A stretch of DNA of 64,000 bases, from NCBI GenBank assembly GCA_963727845.1, contig CAVSHI010000003.1:310001-374000 (forward strand), written 5' to 3'. A model generated the notes under the pieces. That model was not told the DNA's origin. It did no database searches and saw nothing but the letters and a program-made list of their open reading frames with translations. Source of the stretch: JBEKTW01 sp963727845 (GTDB lineage: Bacteria > Bacteroidota > Ignavibacteria > UBA10030 > SZUA-254). A program made the translations under genes and the position numbers. Position 1 is the stretch's first letter. Each line of letters opens with the position of its first letter. Shown here piece after piece: positions 37,383 through 45,991 of this stretch.

Positions 37383-38300
37383 TTAATGTCCATGCTCTTC
37401 CTGCGCCTGGTGCCCGGCCTGAATGCCGATGCCCATGAACAGCGAAGTCAGCACGGTGAAAATATACGCCTGCAAAAAGGCAACAAATAACTCCAGCAAG
37501 TCGATGCCCAGAGCAAAGCCAATCGAAGCTGGAACAACCAGATATGATTTGAACAAAAAGATCAACCCTATAAGGGAAACAATGACGATGTGGCCGCCGG
37601 TCATATTCGCAAAAAGACGAACGCACAGCGCAAAAGGCTTCGTGAAAAGGCCTACAATCTCGATTGGAACCATTATGGGCCATAACAACCAATGCACTCC
37701 ACCCGTCAGATGCGCAAGATAATGGCCAAACCCCTGTGCCCTGATTGCGGCAAGCTGAATCATTATGAAGGCAATGACGGCCAAAGCTCCGGTGACGCTA
37801 ATATTGCCCGTCGGAGTCGCGCCGTACGGCACAAGACCAATGAGATTCATCACGAGGATAAAAAAGAAAGTCGTGAGCAGATACGGCAGGTACTGTAATC
37901 CGGCCTTCCCCATATTCGGCAGAGCTATCTCATCACGTATGAAGAGAACGAAGACTTCGATAAGATTTCCCCACCCGGATGGCACCGCACGCCGTCGATT
38001 TTTTGCGGCCGCAGCCACAGTTAACCAGATCACAATGATTGCTGCGATCCAGAGAAACACAACATGCTTGGTTATTGAGAGGTCTATTTCCATACTGCCG
38101 AGATGCATGGGGGCAAACCGGGGAAGGTCAATCCTGCCCCACGGCAGCTCGATCTCATGCGAATCCTGCGTATGATGAAGCAAGTCGTTGAAGAGCCGGC
38201 CATTCCCCTCGCCGCCTTTCTGAACGGCAGCAGCAAGAGTATCCGGAATTCCGCGATGGATCTCCGAAAGTGAATCTTGAATTTCAAAAAATGAGGGCAA
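37383..38300 (-). CDS. atpB: ATP synthase Fo subunit a
   Basis: A 305-residue proton-channel subunit. After an N-terminal extension of about 70 residues typical of Bacteroidota/Chlorobi, membrane helices follow. The essential Arg is in FALCVRLFANMTGGH (about 225-240). The C-terminal helix FLQAYIFTVLTSLFMGIGIQ is standard. The preceding two small membrane genes are probably its assembly helpers. Confidence 0.96.
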   Translation of the reverse strand: MPSFFEIQDSLSEIHRGIPDTLAAAVQKGGEGNGRLFNDLLHHTQDSHEIELPWGRIDLPRFAPMHLGSMEIDLSITKHVVFLWIAAIIVIWLTVAAAAKNRRRAVPSGWGNLIEVFVLFIRDEIALPNMGKAGLQYLPYLLTTFFFILVMNLIGLVPYGATPTGNISVTGALAVIAFIMIQLAAIRAQGFGHYLAHLTGGVHWLLWPIMVPIEIVGLFTKPFALCVRLFANMTGGHIVIVSLIGLIFLFKSYLVVPASIGFALGIDLLELFVAFLQAYIFTVLTSLFMGIGIQAGHQAQEEHGH

Positions 38301-38306
38301 GCTTTT

Positions 38307-38690
38307 CTACCGTCTGATGCTGATTTTCTTTTGAATGAAGAGGATTTCCAGTGTCAGAAATACACAATAACAGACACCCATCGATCCGACCAATCCGGAC
38401 AATTGGACATGGAACACTTCTACGAGCAGTACGATCAGGGATCCCAGCACCAATAACCGAAGCCCCATCCCGCCCAGGACAAATTTGAAGAATGTCGTCG
38501 TCGATTTATCGAATGAATACTCGATGGCGGCAAATCCAAACAACACATTGAGCGTTGCGAGTATCCCCCCCAGCAGCGATGCGTGGACAACTTCTTCGGA
38601 TCCATACTTCATCAACGGATACGCACTGAGCGCGAGCATCACCAGCAGGGCTAGTGCAATCTGTCTTGGAAATGACCAGTCAATTTTCAC
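38307..38690 (-). CDS. Small membrane protein in the ATP synthase operon (AtpI-like)
   Basis: A 127-residue protein with four likely membrane helices (for example QIALALLVMLALSAYPL and LLVLGSLIVLLVEVFH). Its place between atpZ and atpB and its topology fit the ATP synthase I (AtpI)/subunit-I-like group, which helps assemble the c-ring. Sequence alone gives no stronger match. It overlaps atpZ by 4 bases. Confidence 0.7.
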   Translation of the reverse strand: MKIDWSFPRQIALALLVMLALSAYPLMKYGSEEVVHASLLGGILATLNVLFGFAAIEYSFDKSTTTFFKFVLGGMGLRLLVLGSLIVLLVEVFHVQLSGLVGSMGVCYCVFLTLEILFIQKKISIRR

Positions 38691-39007
38691 GGGTTGATCG
38701 TGTTCGTTTTCTCCGACTCTCGCTTATTTACATCATTCACTGTTTTGATGAACTGATAGAATCCGGCAGCAGCGCCCACCATTATACCGGCGAGCATCAT
38801 CCAGGGCGTCGTTCCCCATCGGCCATCAAGCCAGCGCCCGACGAAAAACATTACGACAACTGCTGCTGCAAGCTGAATTCCAAGACCAAAGAGAGGTCCG
38901 GCAATGCGGAAAGCCTTCGGGAAAGCTCCTAGTTCCCCGTCAGTCTTCTTCTCATCCGTCGACGGCTCCGTACCCGAGCGCAGATCATTTCGCCCCTGGG
39001 GAACCAT
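38687..39007 (-). CDS. atpZ: AtpZ/AtpI family protein
   Basis: A 106-residue protein with a soluble N-terminus and two membrane helices: GLGIQLAAAVVVMFFVGRWLDGRWG and MMLAGIMVGAAAGFYQFIKTV (shown split here). The FxGRWLD...GTTPWxxLxGxxxGxxAG pattern is typical of the AtpZ (F0F1-ATPase gene 1) family, implicated in Mg2+ or Ca2+ transport or synthase assembly. It lies between bactofilin and the ATP synthase genes. Confidence 0.85.
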   Translation of the reverse strand: MVPQGRNDLRSGTEPSTDEKKTDGELGAFPKAFRIAGPLFGLGIQLAAAVVVMFFVGRWLDGRWGTTPWMMLAGIMVGAAAGFYQFIKTVNDVNKRESEKTNTINP

Positions 39008-39013
39008 GAAGTG

Positions 39014-39406
39014 CTACCGGTCTTCGGCTCGCCGCGTTTCGGGTTTCAATTCCACCACGCTTGCCGTCTGTTTCGCCTCCGACATGACGCATTTCCCGTC
39101 AAACAGTGCGCCTTCATCGATCACGAGTTTCGATGCCCGGATGTCTCCGCGAATTACTGCACGGGTTTCAAACACCAGCTTTTCCTGCGCCAGGATCGTT
39201 CCCTTCATCTTGCCGCCGACGGTCACGTTTTTTGCCGACACATTACCTTCTATATCACCCGAACCGCCGATGGAAACGTTCTGGGCGGCAGTTATCTCTC
39301 CCACGACGCGGCCGTCGACCCGGATACTGCCGGGCGTACGAAGTTTTCCCTCGAAGACTGTTCCCGCCCCAATGAGATTCAACTCGTTACTCGCTTCGCT
39401 TTTCAC
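39014..39406 (-). CDS. Bactofilin (polymer-forming cytoskeletal protein)
   Basis: A 130-residue beta-solenoid protein. The core repeats are NLIGAGTVFEGKLRTPGSIRVDGRVVGEI-like turns, then VSIGGSGDIEGNVSAKNVTVGG and AVIRGDIRASKLVIDEG. Bactofilins polymerise without nucleotides and position cell-wall enzymes. It lies 16 bases after an M23 peptidase gene, the common bactofilin/peptidase pairing that shapes cells. It is upstream of the ATP synthase genes in the same direction. Confidence 0.95.
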   Translation of the reverse strand: MKSEASNELNLIGAGTVFEGKLRTPGSIRVDGRVVGEITAAQNVSIGGSGDIEGNVSAKNVTVGGKMKGTILAQEKLVFETRAVIRGDIRASKLVIDEGALFDGKCVMSEAKQTASVVELKPETRRAEDR

Positions 39407-39422
39407 AATACACCTTGCTCCT

Positions 39423-40337
39423 CTACTGTGATGTTATCAAATAATTGTTCGGATCCAGCGCAGTACCATTCTGCCAGACTTCAAAATGCAGATGCGGACC
39501 CCGGCTTGTCCAGCCCGTGTTCCCGAGTAAAGCGATCATTTCACCGCGTTTCACAACCGATCCAACGGTCTTCAGCAGCGCTTGATTGTGTTTATAGACC
39601 GTCATATATCCTTCTCCGTGCGCAACGATCATTTGGTATCCATAATCGTACGTCCAATCGGCGAAAACAACCTTGCCGGCTGCGGCCGCAACGACGGGGC
39701 TGCCTTCCTTGCCCGCAATGTCAACGCCCAGATGACCCTGCGCAGTCGAGTACTCTCGCGTGAAATAACCGAGTGTCGGCAGAGTCAGCGGAAAATTGTC
39801 GGAGTTCTTGAATTCTGCCTGACGATCATGTGCCGGAGACACGACTGCACTTGAAGCGCTCAGTAACTGGTCGGAAACTGCGGCATCCTGACGCCTCGCA
39901 AGATCTTTTATGTTCGCCAATGAATCTTTTGAGATCTGAGCCAACGGTTTTAGCGCGCCCGCGCTTCCGAGCGCCTTGTAACTGCTCTCCGCACTCGTGA
40001 CATTTTCACCCAAAACTTTTCTGAGCCGGAGATTGTATTCCTGAATCACGACCATTTCAGTGGTGAGTGAACGCAGCTGTTCCTGAATTTCAACGATGCG
40101 CCTTCCGTACTTGTTCTCAAGCTCGGGGTTGGGAATAGGCAGCATCGATCCCACCGGCGTATAGACAATGACCAGGAGCGTCAAGCCTACGACCAGCAGC
40201 AGGGCGAAGAGCAAGGTGCTCACGATGGCAGCTTTGCCCATGGTAATCGACCGCGTTTGCCTGGATTCGCCGCCCGGAACCAGAATGAACGTCGTGCGTT
40301 CTTTCCCGGTGCGATGTTGAGTGTTTTCAGAGGGCAT
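39423..40337 (-). CDS. M23 family metallopeptidase (bactofilin-associated)
   Basis: A 304-residue membrane-anchored peptidase. A hydrophobic segment (about 35-60) is followed by a coiled coil (ENKYGRRIVEIQEQLRSLTTEM) and a C-terminal LytM/M23 domain with zinc motifs GHLGVDIAGKEG (about 200), AHGEGYMTVYKH and GPHLHFEVW (about 280). It should cut peptidoglycan stem peptides in the periplasm. Paired with bactofilin, it probably controls cell shape. There is no RBS as strong as those of T9SS genes. Confidence 0.94.
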   Translation of the reverse strand: MPSENTQHRTGKERTTFILVPGGESRQTRSITMGKAAIVSTLLFALLLVVGLTLLVIVYTPVGSMLPIPNPELENKYGRRIVEIQEQLRSLTTEMVVIQEYNLRLRKVLGENVTSAESSYKALGSAGALKPLAQISKDSLANIKDLARRQDAAVSDQLLSASSAVVSPAHDRQAEFKNSDNFPLTLPTLGYFTREYSTAQGHLGVDIAGKEGSPVVAAAAGKVVFADWTYDYGYQMIVAHGEGYMTVYKHNQALLKTVGSVVKRGEMIALLGNTGWTSRGPHLHFEVWQNGTALDPNNYLITSQ

Positions 40338-40451
40338 GTATGTTACGATTAGCTGCTGTATCCAAATCAGAGAAAAATATACGCAAAAATTGCAAGAATG
40401 TCAACGAAATGGAGACGCGTCATGCGACCGTCCTCTTATCGCACAGATTTT

Positions 40452-40486
40452 GATAAAAAAAGCCCGACTAGGAATAGCCGGGCTTT
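40452..40486 (-). terminator. Intrinsic terminator after the T9SS gene at 40515
   Basis: On the minus strand, AAAGCCCGGCTATTCCTAGT continues into CGGGCTTTTTTT. It is the same hairpin as at 27151-27183 with one loop change, and the surrounding CGCACAGATTT-TGATAA is shared too. It lies 28 bases past the stop. The rest of 40338-40514 holds no gene. Confidence 0.85.
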
Positions 40487-40514
40487 GATCTTTACTTCCC
40501 GCTTCGACGAGATA

Positions 40515-43500
40515 TTACTTCATTAATACGAGCTTCTTCGTCGTCGCGTACAGTTGCTTGCCTGATTGATCTGAAACTGTCATTCTCACGTAGTAGATTC
40601 CGCTTGGCGAAGCCACAGCATTCCAGGCAGTACTGTAATAGCCCGCGTCTTGCTGAGTTTGAACAAGCCGAGCAACCTCTTCTCCCAGAATGTTGTATAC
40701 GACCACGCTGACATAACCAGGTGAAGCAAGCTGATAGTCCATGGTCGTTGTCGGGTTAAATGGATTCGGATAATTCTGGCCCAGCAAGAAGGTTTTCGGC
40801 TTTTCGATTGCCGAAGCGTCCGCGAGGTGTTCATAATGTCCACGGGAGACAAGAATGAAACTTCTCGTTAATGTCGGGTCAAGCGGAGGCGCGGAGAACT
40901 GTAATCGTATCGATTCTCCCGGCACAAGTGTTGCGTAACTTCCGTCTGCGTTCGCTAGAGCTGACGTAACGCTTCCTTGTCTCGAATGCACTGCGGATAC
41001 CAACCCAAGGTCTTGAGTCGAGTAGTTATCGGAAACCTGAATTGCAAGATTCAGGTAATCGATCTGGATCTTTTCTCCGACATCTATCGCAACGGTGTCC
41101 TTCAGTTCTTTAAGCGGAACATATACCAGGGTCGGGCGTTCACGGAAAGTAAATGACTGTAATCCACCTTCAATGACAGATGGTCCGCCCCCGCTGGATG
41201 CAGAACCAACCTTTTGCGTTTTTGGCTGACATACCGATTGCCCGGTGTAACCGTGCTCCACCCAGCCCCCTATGAGCACACCTCCGTGCGCCGCGTTAGA
41301 AAAGGTTGTAAATGCATCGGAGTTTTCTTTGACTTTAAGATTGAAGTGCTTTCCATTGCCTGCCCCATACGTAATACCATCCATCCAGTTGAATATGTAC
41401 ATCAGAGTCGTATCACCGGATAGTATGTCCGCCAATCGGAATGGAGTACGGTATTGGATGATGCTGCCATCCGAAGAGACGGCGATGCTGTCGGTTGACG
41501 GATGATCGACGGCAATCAATTGCAGCTGATCCAGGAACGAGCGTTCATGCTCAAACTCCTTCAGATCCAATTCATAGTGACCATTCTTAGCCGTCGGCGG
41601 CTTGAGCAATTTGTAATAATCGCTGACATCTTTTCCTTTATTGCCCGGATCTTCACTCTGCGGGAGGACATTGTTTTCCTCATTAAGCGAAGTGTCACCC
41701 TGGACATATATGTACGGGCAACATCCGCCCCCGCCGCCGCTATTGGCTTGGGTCGTGAAGCTCCACACCGACGACCAAGCGCTCGTTCCGTTGAGATTAC
41801 TGGCATCTACTCGCCACCAATATTGTGTAGAATAATAGGGTAAGGATGGATACCACTGTGTCCCACTAATACCAGACTGATCAGTCGTGATGGCGGTAAA
41901 ATTCGAGTTCGTCGAGACTTGCAACTCATATCCGTTAACAATAGAGGTATCGGACCATGTCACCAGCGTGCCGATACTTACGTTCGTCGCGCCGTTCGAT
42001 GGGGACACAAGCTGGGGAACGGCAGGTGCCGGAGGTTGGGTCGTAAAGGTCCATCGTTGCGACCAGGCACTTGTTCCATTGAAATCCTTCGCCTTGACAT
42101 GCCACCAGTATTGGGTTGAATAATTCAATGTTGGGGAACGCTGTGTCGCAGTGATATTTGAGTCGTTCGTGGTGAGGTAGCTGAAGTTACTGTCTGTTGC
42201 AACTTGCAGCGAATAACTCGAAGCACCAAACGTGCAATTCCACGTGACTGTCAAACTCTTGCTCACTTGTGCGCCACTCTGAGGTGACTGGAGGCTTGGC
42301 CCACTAGGGATGAAGGCAGATGGGGAGACACTAAATGAATCGACTGGATAGGGAGGGCCTGAGATAGACGTGTAGAACCCTCTCAGAGTCGAACTATCTA
42401 TCTGTGAGGCGAGTGTTGGATAGCCCACACCTGACACGTTTGCCAGGTAGGTTTTCCATTTCCAAGCAGAATTCTCATAGACGTAGCGTGCAGCCCAGAG
42501 TTTATTGTCGCTGGAATTCCAGACTATTCCCATCCGGGAGCTTCCTAATGCGCGTATAACGGGATTGGAGAAATCAGGCAGGGTTGGACAAGATAATCCC
42601 GCGTTGAAAGATGTGAAGCTCCCCTCCCAGGCATTGTTCGACCTTCTTCGAACAACGATCTCTTTTTGTCCGGATAATGAATTCATCCCCTGCCATGCGA
42701 CGTAGATATTTCCATGAGTGCTATTATCTCCAGCAATGCTCGGGAAACCATTTCCCGTGTGGCCGGACCCGCTGCTTATCGTGTCACTATTATTGTAATT
42801 GTTCCATACAGTCGCCCAAGTAGTGAAATTGGTAACACTGATGCTGTTATATAGAATCAAACCAGCGGATGAATCATGAAAAACCAGACAGCAAGTGGTA
42901 TCGTTTGCAAGTATTGAAGGATTAGATGCGTGAGCGTTGCTCCCCGGGGGACCCGGCTGGCATTCGTGCCACACACCGCTTCCAAGTTTAAAAACCTGCA
43001 GTCGACTCGGGTTTCCCATGTTCAATGCGAGCCACCCGTGGCTAACGACTGGTTTTGTGTTTGTTTCAAAGGTGTCAACGTTTAGGACCACTTCCGGTTG
43101 CCAAATGCCTGAATAGAAATGGCTATATATTGCATTCGCTTGTGCGTTTAGAACCCTCGGCCTTGTAGCCCACACGACTTCGATATTCAAATCGGAACCC
43201 AAATAGTAACAGTTCAAGGATGGATTGTAGCTTAAGGCAGTGCCATCGCTCAACCTACTTTCCGGATTCCAGGCAATCCCGTCTGCGGAACTCGTATACC
43301 ATATTTCTCTACCGCTCTCATAAACCGCATAATATTCACGAAATCCATAATAAGAGACAGTCATGATTTTCTGCTGGCCATTTGAACCCGTTGCGGTGGA
43401 AGTCGTAGAAAGAAGATGCCCTTTGTACCATGCCTTCAGCGTATCATTCGCGCTTTTGAAAATCACTGGCGTTTGGTTGCTTGAAGAATTTTGGAATAGT

Positions 43501-43575
43501 GCAGGATTGCTCGCAGTGGCCGTCCACCCAAAGAAACTGCAGTTCTGGTAACTCCCAAGCGTTTGCGTCTGCGGT
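40515..43575 (-). pseudogene. T9SS fibronectin-like protein, N-terminus lost at IS21
   Basis: A long frame whose 5' end runs into the IS21-family element, so it lacks start and signal peptide. The remaining 1,019 or so residues hold a GSYQNCSF...YESGREIWYTSSADG module, propeller-like repeats, two fibronectin-III-like domains (about 470-650, with WWHVKAKDFNGTSAWS and WWRVDASNLNGTSAWS), a Gly-rich linker, a beta-rich domain and a T9SS sorting domain starting NYPNPFNPTTTMDY. The module is a paralogue of the one on the other side of the IS (46008-46340). It is likely not expressed. Confidence 0.8.
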
Positions 43576-43755
43576 TGTTTTTTCCGCTTTGAAACTGCCC
43601 ATTTTTCCGCCTGAAATTGCCCACACCGTAGGGTGAAAAAGCAGCAGGGCTGCTGGTTTTTCCCTACCAAACCTATTTAAAGAAGATCTACAGATATTGC
43701 TCCCCGAAGGGAGACTTGTTCTCACATTCGGACAGGAGCAAGGAAAGTGATTACC

Positions 43756-45372
43756 ATGGAAGACTGGGTGACAATCAAGCATTTGAGGGCCAAGAACCCG
43801 ACGATGAGCCTCCGGGCGATCGGAGAAGTACTCGGTATCAGTCATCACACGGCCAAGAGTGCGCTGGAGCGGGAGAGTCCGCCTGAGAGGTCGGTCAGGG
43901 AGAATGAGAAACTCAGGCCGCTGAAGGACGTGATCTTCGAGATGGCGAACGTGAAACACTTCCGGGGGTCGAGGATCTTCCAGGAGATACGGTCCAAAGG
44001 CTATCGCGGCGGTAAGACGGCGTTTTACGCATACCTGAAGAGGATCAAGATCGAGTCTCAGAAGCATTATACTCCGTACGAGACAGCCCCGGGTGAACAG
44101 TCGCAATTTGACTGGAGCCCGTACACAGTGGTTTTGGGAGGAGTTCTGGCGGAAGTGATAGCATTTTCCTACATCAATGCGTTCAGCCGGTGTCAGATCT
44201 TCGACGGATCTCTGTCGGACACACAGGGTTCAATCCTTGAAGCAATGGAGAACGGCATCATAGAGTCCGGTGGTGTACCTTCCCGTATCCAGACCGACAA
44301 CGCAAAGGCGTTTGTTCAGAATGCTTCGAAGAACAACTTTCAGTGGAACCCGCGGTATCTGCACTTTTGTGCTCATTACGGCTTTGAGCCCACACGGTCT
44401 CTTCCCGGTCATCCCTGGAGCAAGGGGAAGGTGGAAAAACCCTTTCAGTATCTGGAGGATCATTTTATCGCCGGTGGGGAGTTCGTGGACTTCGAGGACT
44501 TTAGGAAGAAGCTCAAGGCCTTTCAGGACAGAGTGGCGACAACAAAGCACTCGGTCACCAAGGCCACACCGGAAGAGCTCATGGCGAAGGATCGCGAGGT
44601 GTTCTTGCCGCTTCCGGCGACCAGGTACGTTGGCATCAAGGAAGAGATCAGGAAGGTCACATCGGACTGCCTTCTGTCGTTCGGGGGCAGCCGCTATAGT
44701 GTGCCGTGGTATTTTGCCGGCAAGGAGGTCTGGGTAAAGGCCAGCCGGGGATACTCTCTCGAGGTATACTCAGGGGCCAACAAACTCATTGCCAGACACG
44801 TTTTAGCGACGGTAAAGGGTTCTGTTGTGATGGAGAAGGCTCACTACCGCACCAGCAGTGACAGGACCGGGAGCTTCGATCGTCTGCGGGAGTTGTTCTC
44901 TGAGGCCTTTCCGGGCAACGAACTGTTCGTGGAAAAGCTCCAAGCGCAAAAACGCACCAACGCAAAGTCGCATCTCTACCGGATCCTGGAGCTTGCCAAG
45001 CTCTACCAGAACGAGGACATGCTCAAAGCAATAAATGTGTGCATAGAATATAACGTCTTCAATGCCACGTTCATCTCAGGCTTCCTTGAGAAGAACTTCC
45101 GGCAGAGTGTGACTCTGCCGCATGAGCCATTGCACTACCACCTCACAAAGGAGCCCGTCACGCGGGATCTGAGTGAGTACAAACTACCAGAACAACCACA
45201 AGGAGATACTATCCATGGAACAGACACAGATCGAGAGTTACCTGAAGATGCTCTCGCTGCACAGGATCAGGGAGATCTATTTGCAGGAGGCGGAGAACGC
45301 GGCGAACACGAAGCTCTCGTATCAGGACTACCTGCACCGGCTGCTGGAGCAGCAGGTGCTCTCGAAGATTGA
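43756..45372 (+). CDS. istA: IS21 transposase IstA
   Basis: A 538-residue DDE transposase. N-terminal helix-turn-helix (SLRAIGEVLGISHHTAKSAL) is followed by the DDE core: first Asp in QSQFDWSPY, second in RIQTDNAKAF, Glu in SKGKVEKPF. The C-terminal part is typical for IS21. I start at ATG 43756; a GTG three codons earlier is also in frame. Its 3' end overlaps istB by about 160 bases. It appears intact. Confidence 0.93.
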   Translation: MEDWVTIKHLRAKNPTMSLRAIGEVLGISHHTAKSALERESPPERSVRENEKLRPLKDVIFEMANVKHFRGSRIFQEIRSKGYRGGKTAFYAYLKRIKIESQKHYTPYETAPGEQSQFDWSPYTVVLGGVLAEVIAFSYINAFSRCQIFDGSLSDTQGSILEAMENGIIESGGVPSRIQTDNAKAFVQNASKNNFQWNPRYLHFCAHYGFEPTRSLPGHPWSKGKVEKPFQYLEDHFIAGGEFVDFEDFRKKLKAFQDRVATTKHSVTKATPEELMAKDREVFLPLPATRYVGIKEEIRKVTSDCLLSFGGSRYSVPWYFAGKEVWVKASRGYSLEVYSGANKLIARHVLATVKGSVVMEKAHYRTSSDRTGSFDRLRELFSEAFPGNELFVEKLQAQKRTNAKSHLYRILELAKLYQNEDMLKAINVCIEYNVFNATFISGFLEKNFRQSVTLPHEPLHYHLTKEPVTRDLSEYKLPEQPQGDTIHGTDTDRELPEDALAAQDQGDLFAGGGERGEHEALVSGLPAPAAGAAGALED

Positions 45373-45949
45373 ACGCTCAGTCAATGCGAAGACCCAGCGT
45401 GCGTGCTTCCCGCAAGTCAAGCGCCTGGAGGAGTTTGACTTCACCTTCCAGCCGAAGATCAACGAGAAGCTGATCCGGGAGCTGGCCACGCTGGAGTTCA
45501 TGAACACGGCAAAGAATATACTGTTCATCGGAGCTCCGGGGGTCGGCAAAACACATCTTGCCATCAGCCTGGGGCTGAAGGCCGCGCAGGCCCGCAAGCG
45601 CGTGCTGTTCTACACCGCCGAGCAACTGACGCAGGAACTGGCAGCCGCTGAGGTCTCCGGCCGCCTGAACAAAATGCTCAATATCATGACCCGGATTGAT
45701 CTGTTGATCATCGATGAGCTCGGGTATCTCTCCCTGACGAAACAAACTGCGAAGCTCTTCTTCCAGCTTGTATCCAAGCGGTACGAGAAAGGATCCATCA
45801 TCGTGACCTCCAATAAACCGTTCGAGCAGTGGGGAGAGATCTTTAACGATGAAGTCGTAGCCGCAGCGATCTTGGACCGGTTACTGCATCACTCCTATCC
45901 GTTCCTGATCAGCGGGAAGAGCTTCCGTTTGAAAAGTATAAATAAATGA
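45215..45949 (+). CDS. istB: IS21 helper ATPase IstB
   Basis: A 244-residue AAA+ helper. Walker A is GAPGVGKTHLA (about 105-115) and Walker B is LLIIDELGYLSL. VTSNKPFEQWGEIF is the sensor region typical of IstB. The start ATG at 45215 follows AAGGAGATA, which lies inside istA. It controls the target choice of IstA. It appears intact. Confidence 0.95.
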   Translation: MEQTQIESYLKMLSLHRIREIYLQEAENAANTKLSYQDYLHRLLEQQVLSKIERSVNAKTQRACFPQVKRLEEFDFTFQPKINEKLIRELATLEFMNTAKNILFIGAPGVGKTHLAISLGLKAAQARKRVLFYTAEQLTQELAAAEVSGRLNKMLNIMTRIDLLIIDELGYLSLTKQTAKLFFQLVSKRYEKGSIIVTSNKPFEQWGEIFNDEVVAAAILDRLLHHSYPFLISGKSFRLKSINK

Positions 45950-45991
45950 CTAACTTCGGGTGGGCAATTTGGCGCGGAATATTGGGCAACT

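Noticed and set aside
33290..40337. atpD and atpC within the ATP synthase cluster
   Set aside because: No frame with beta or epsilon subunit motifs is present; they are probably elsewhere in the genome.
43444..44106. Minus-strand open frame of 220 codons
   Set aside because: It runs through the IS21 end and antisense to istA; no coding features.
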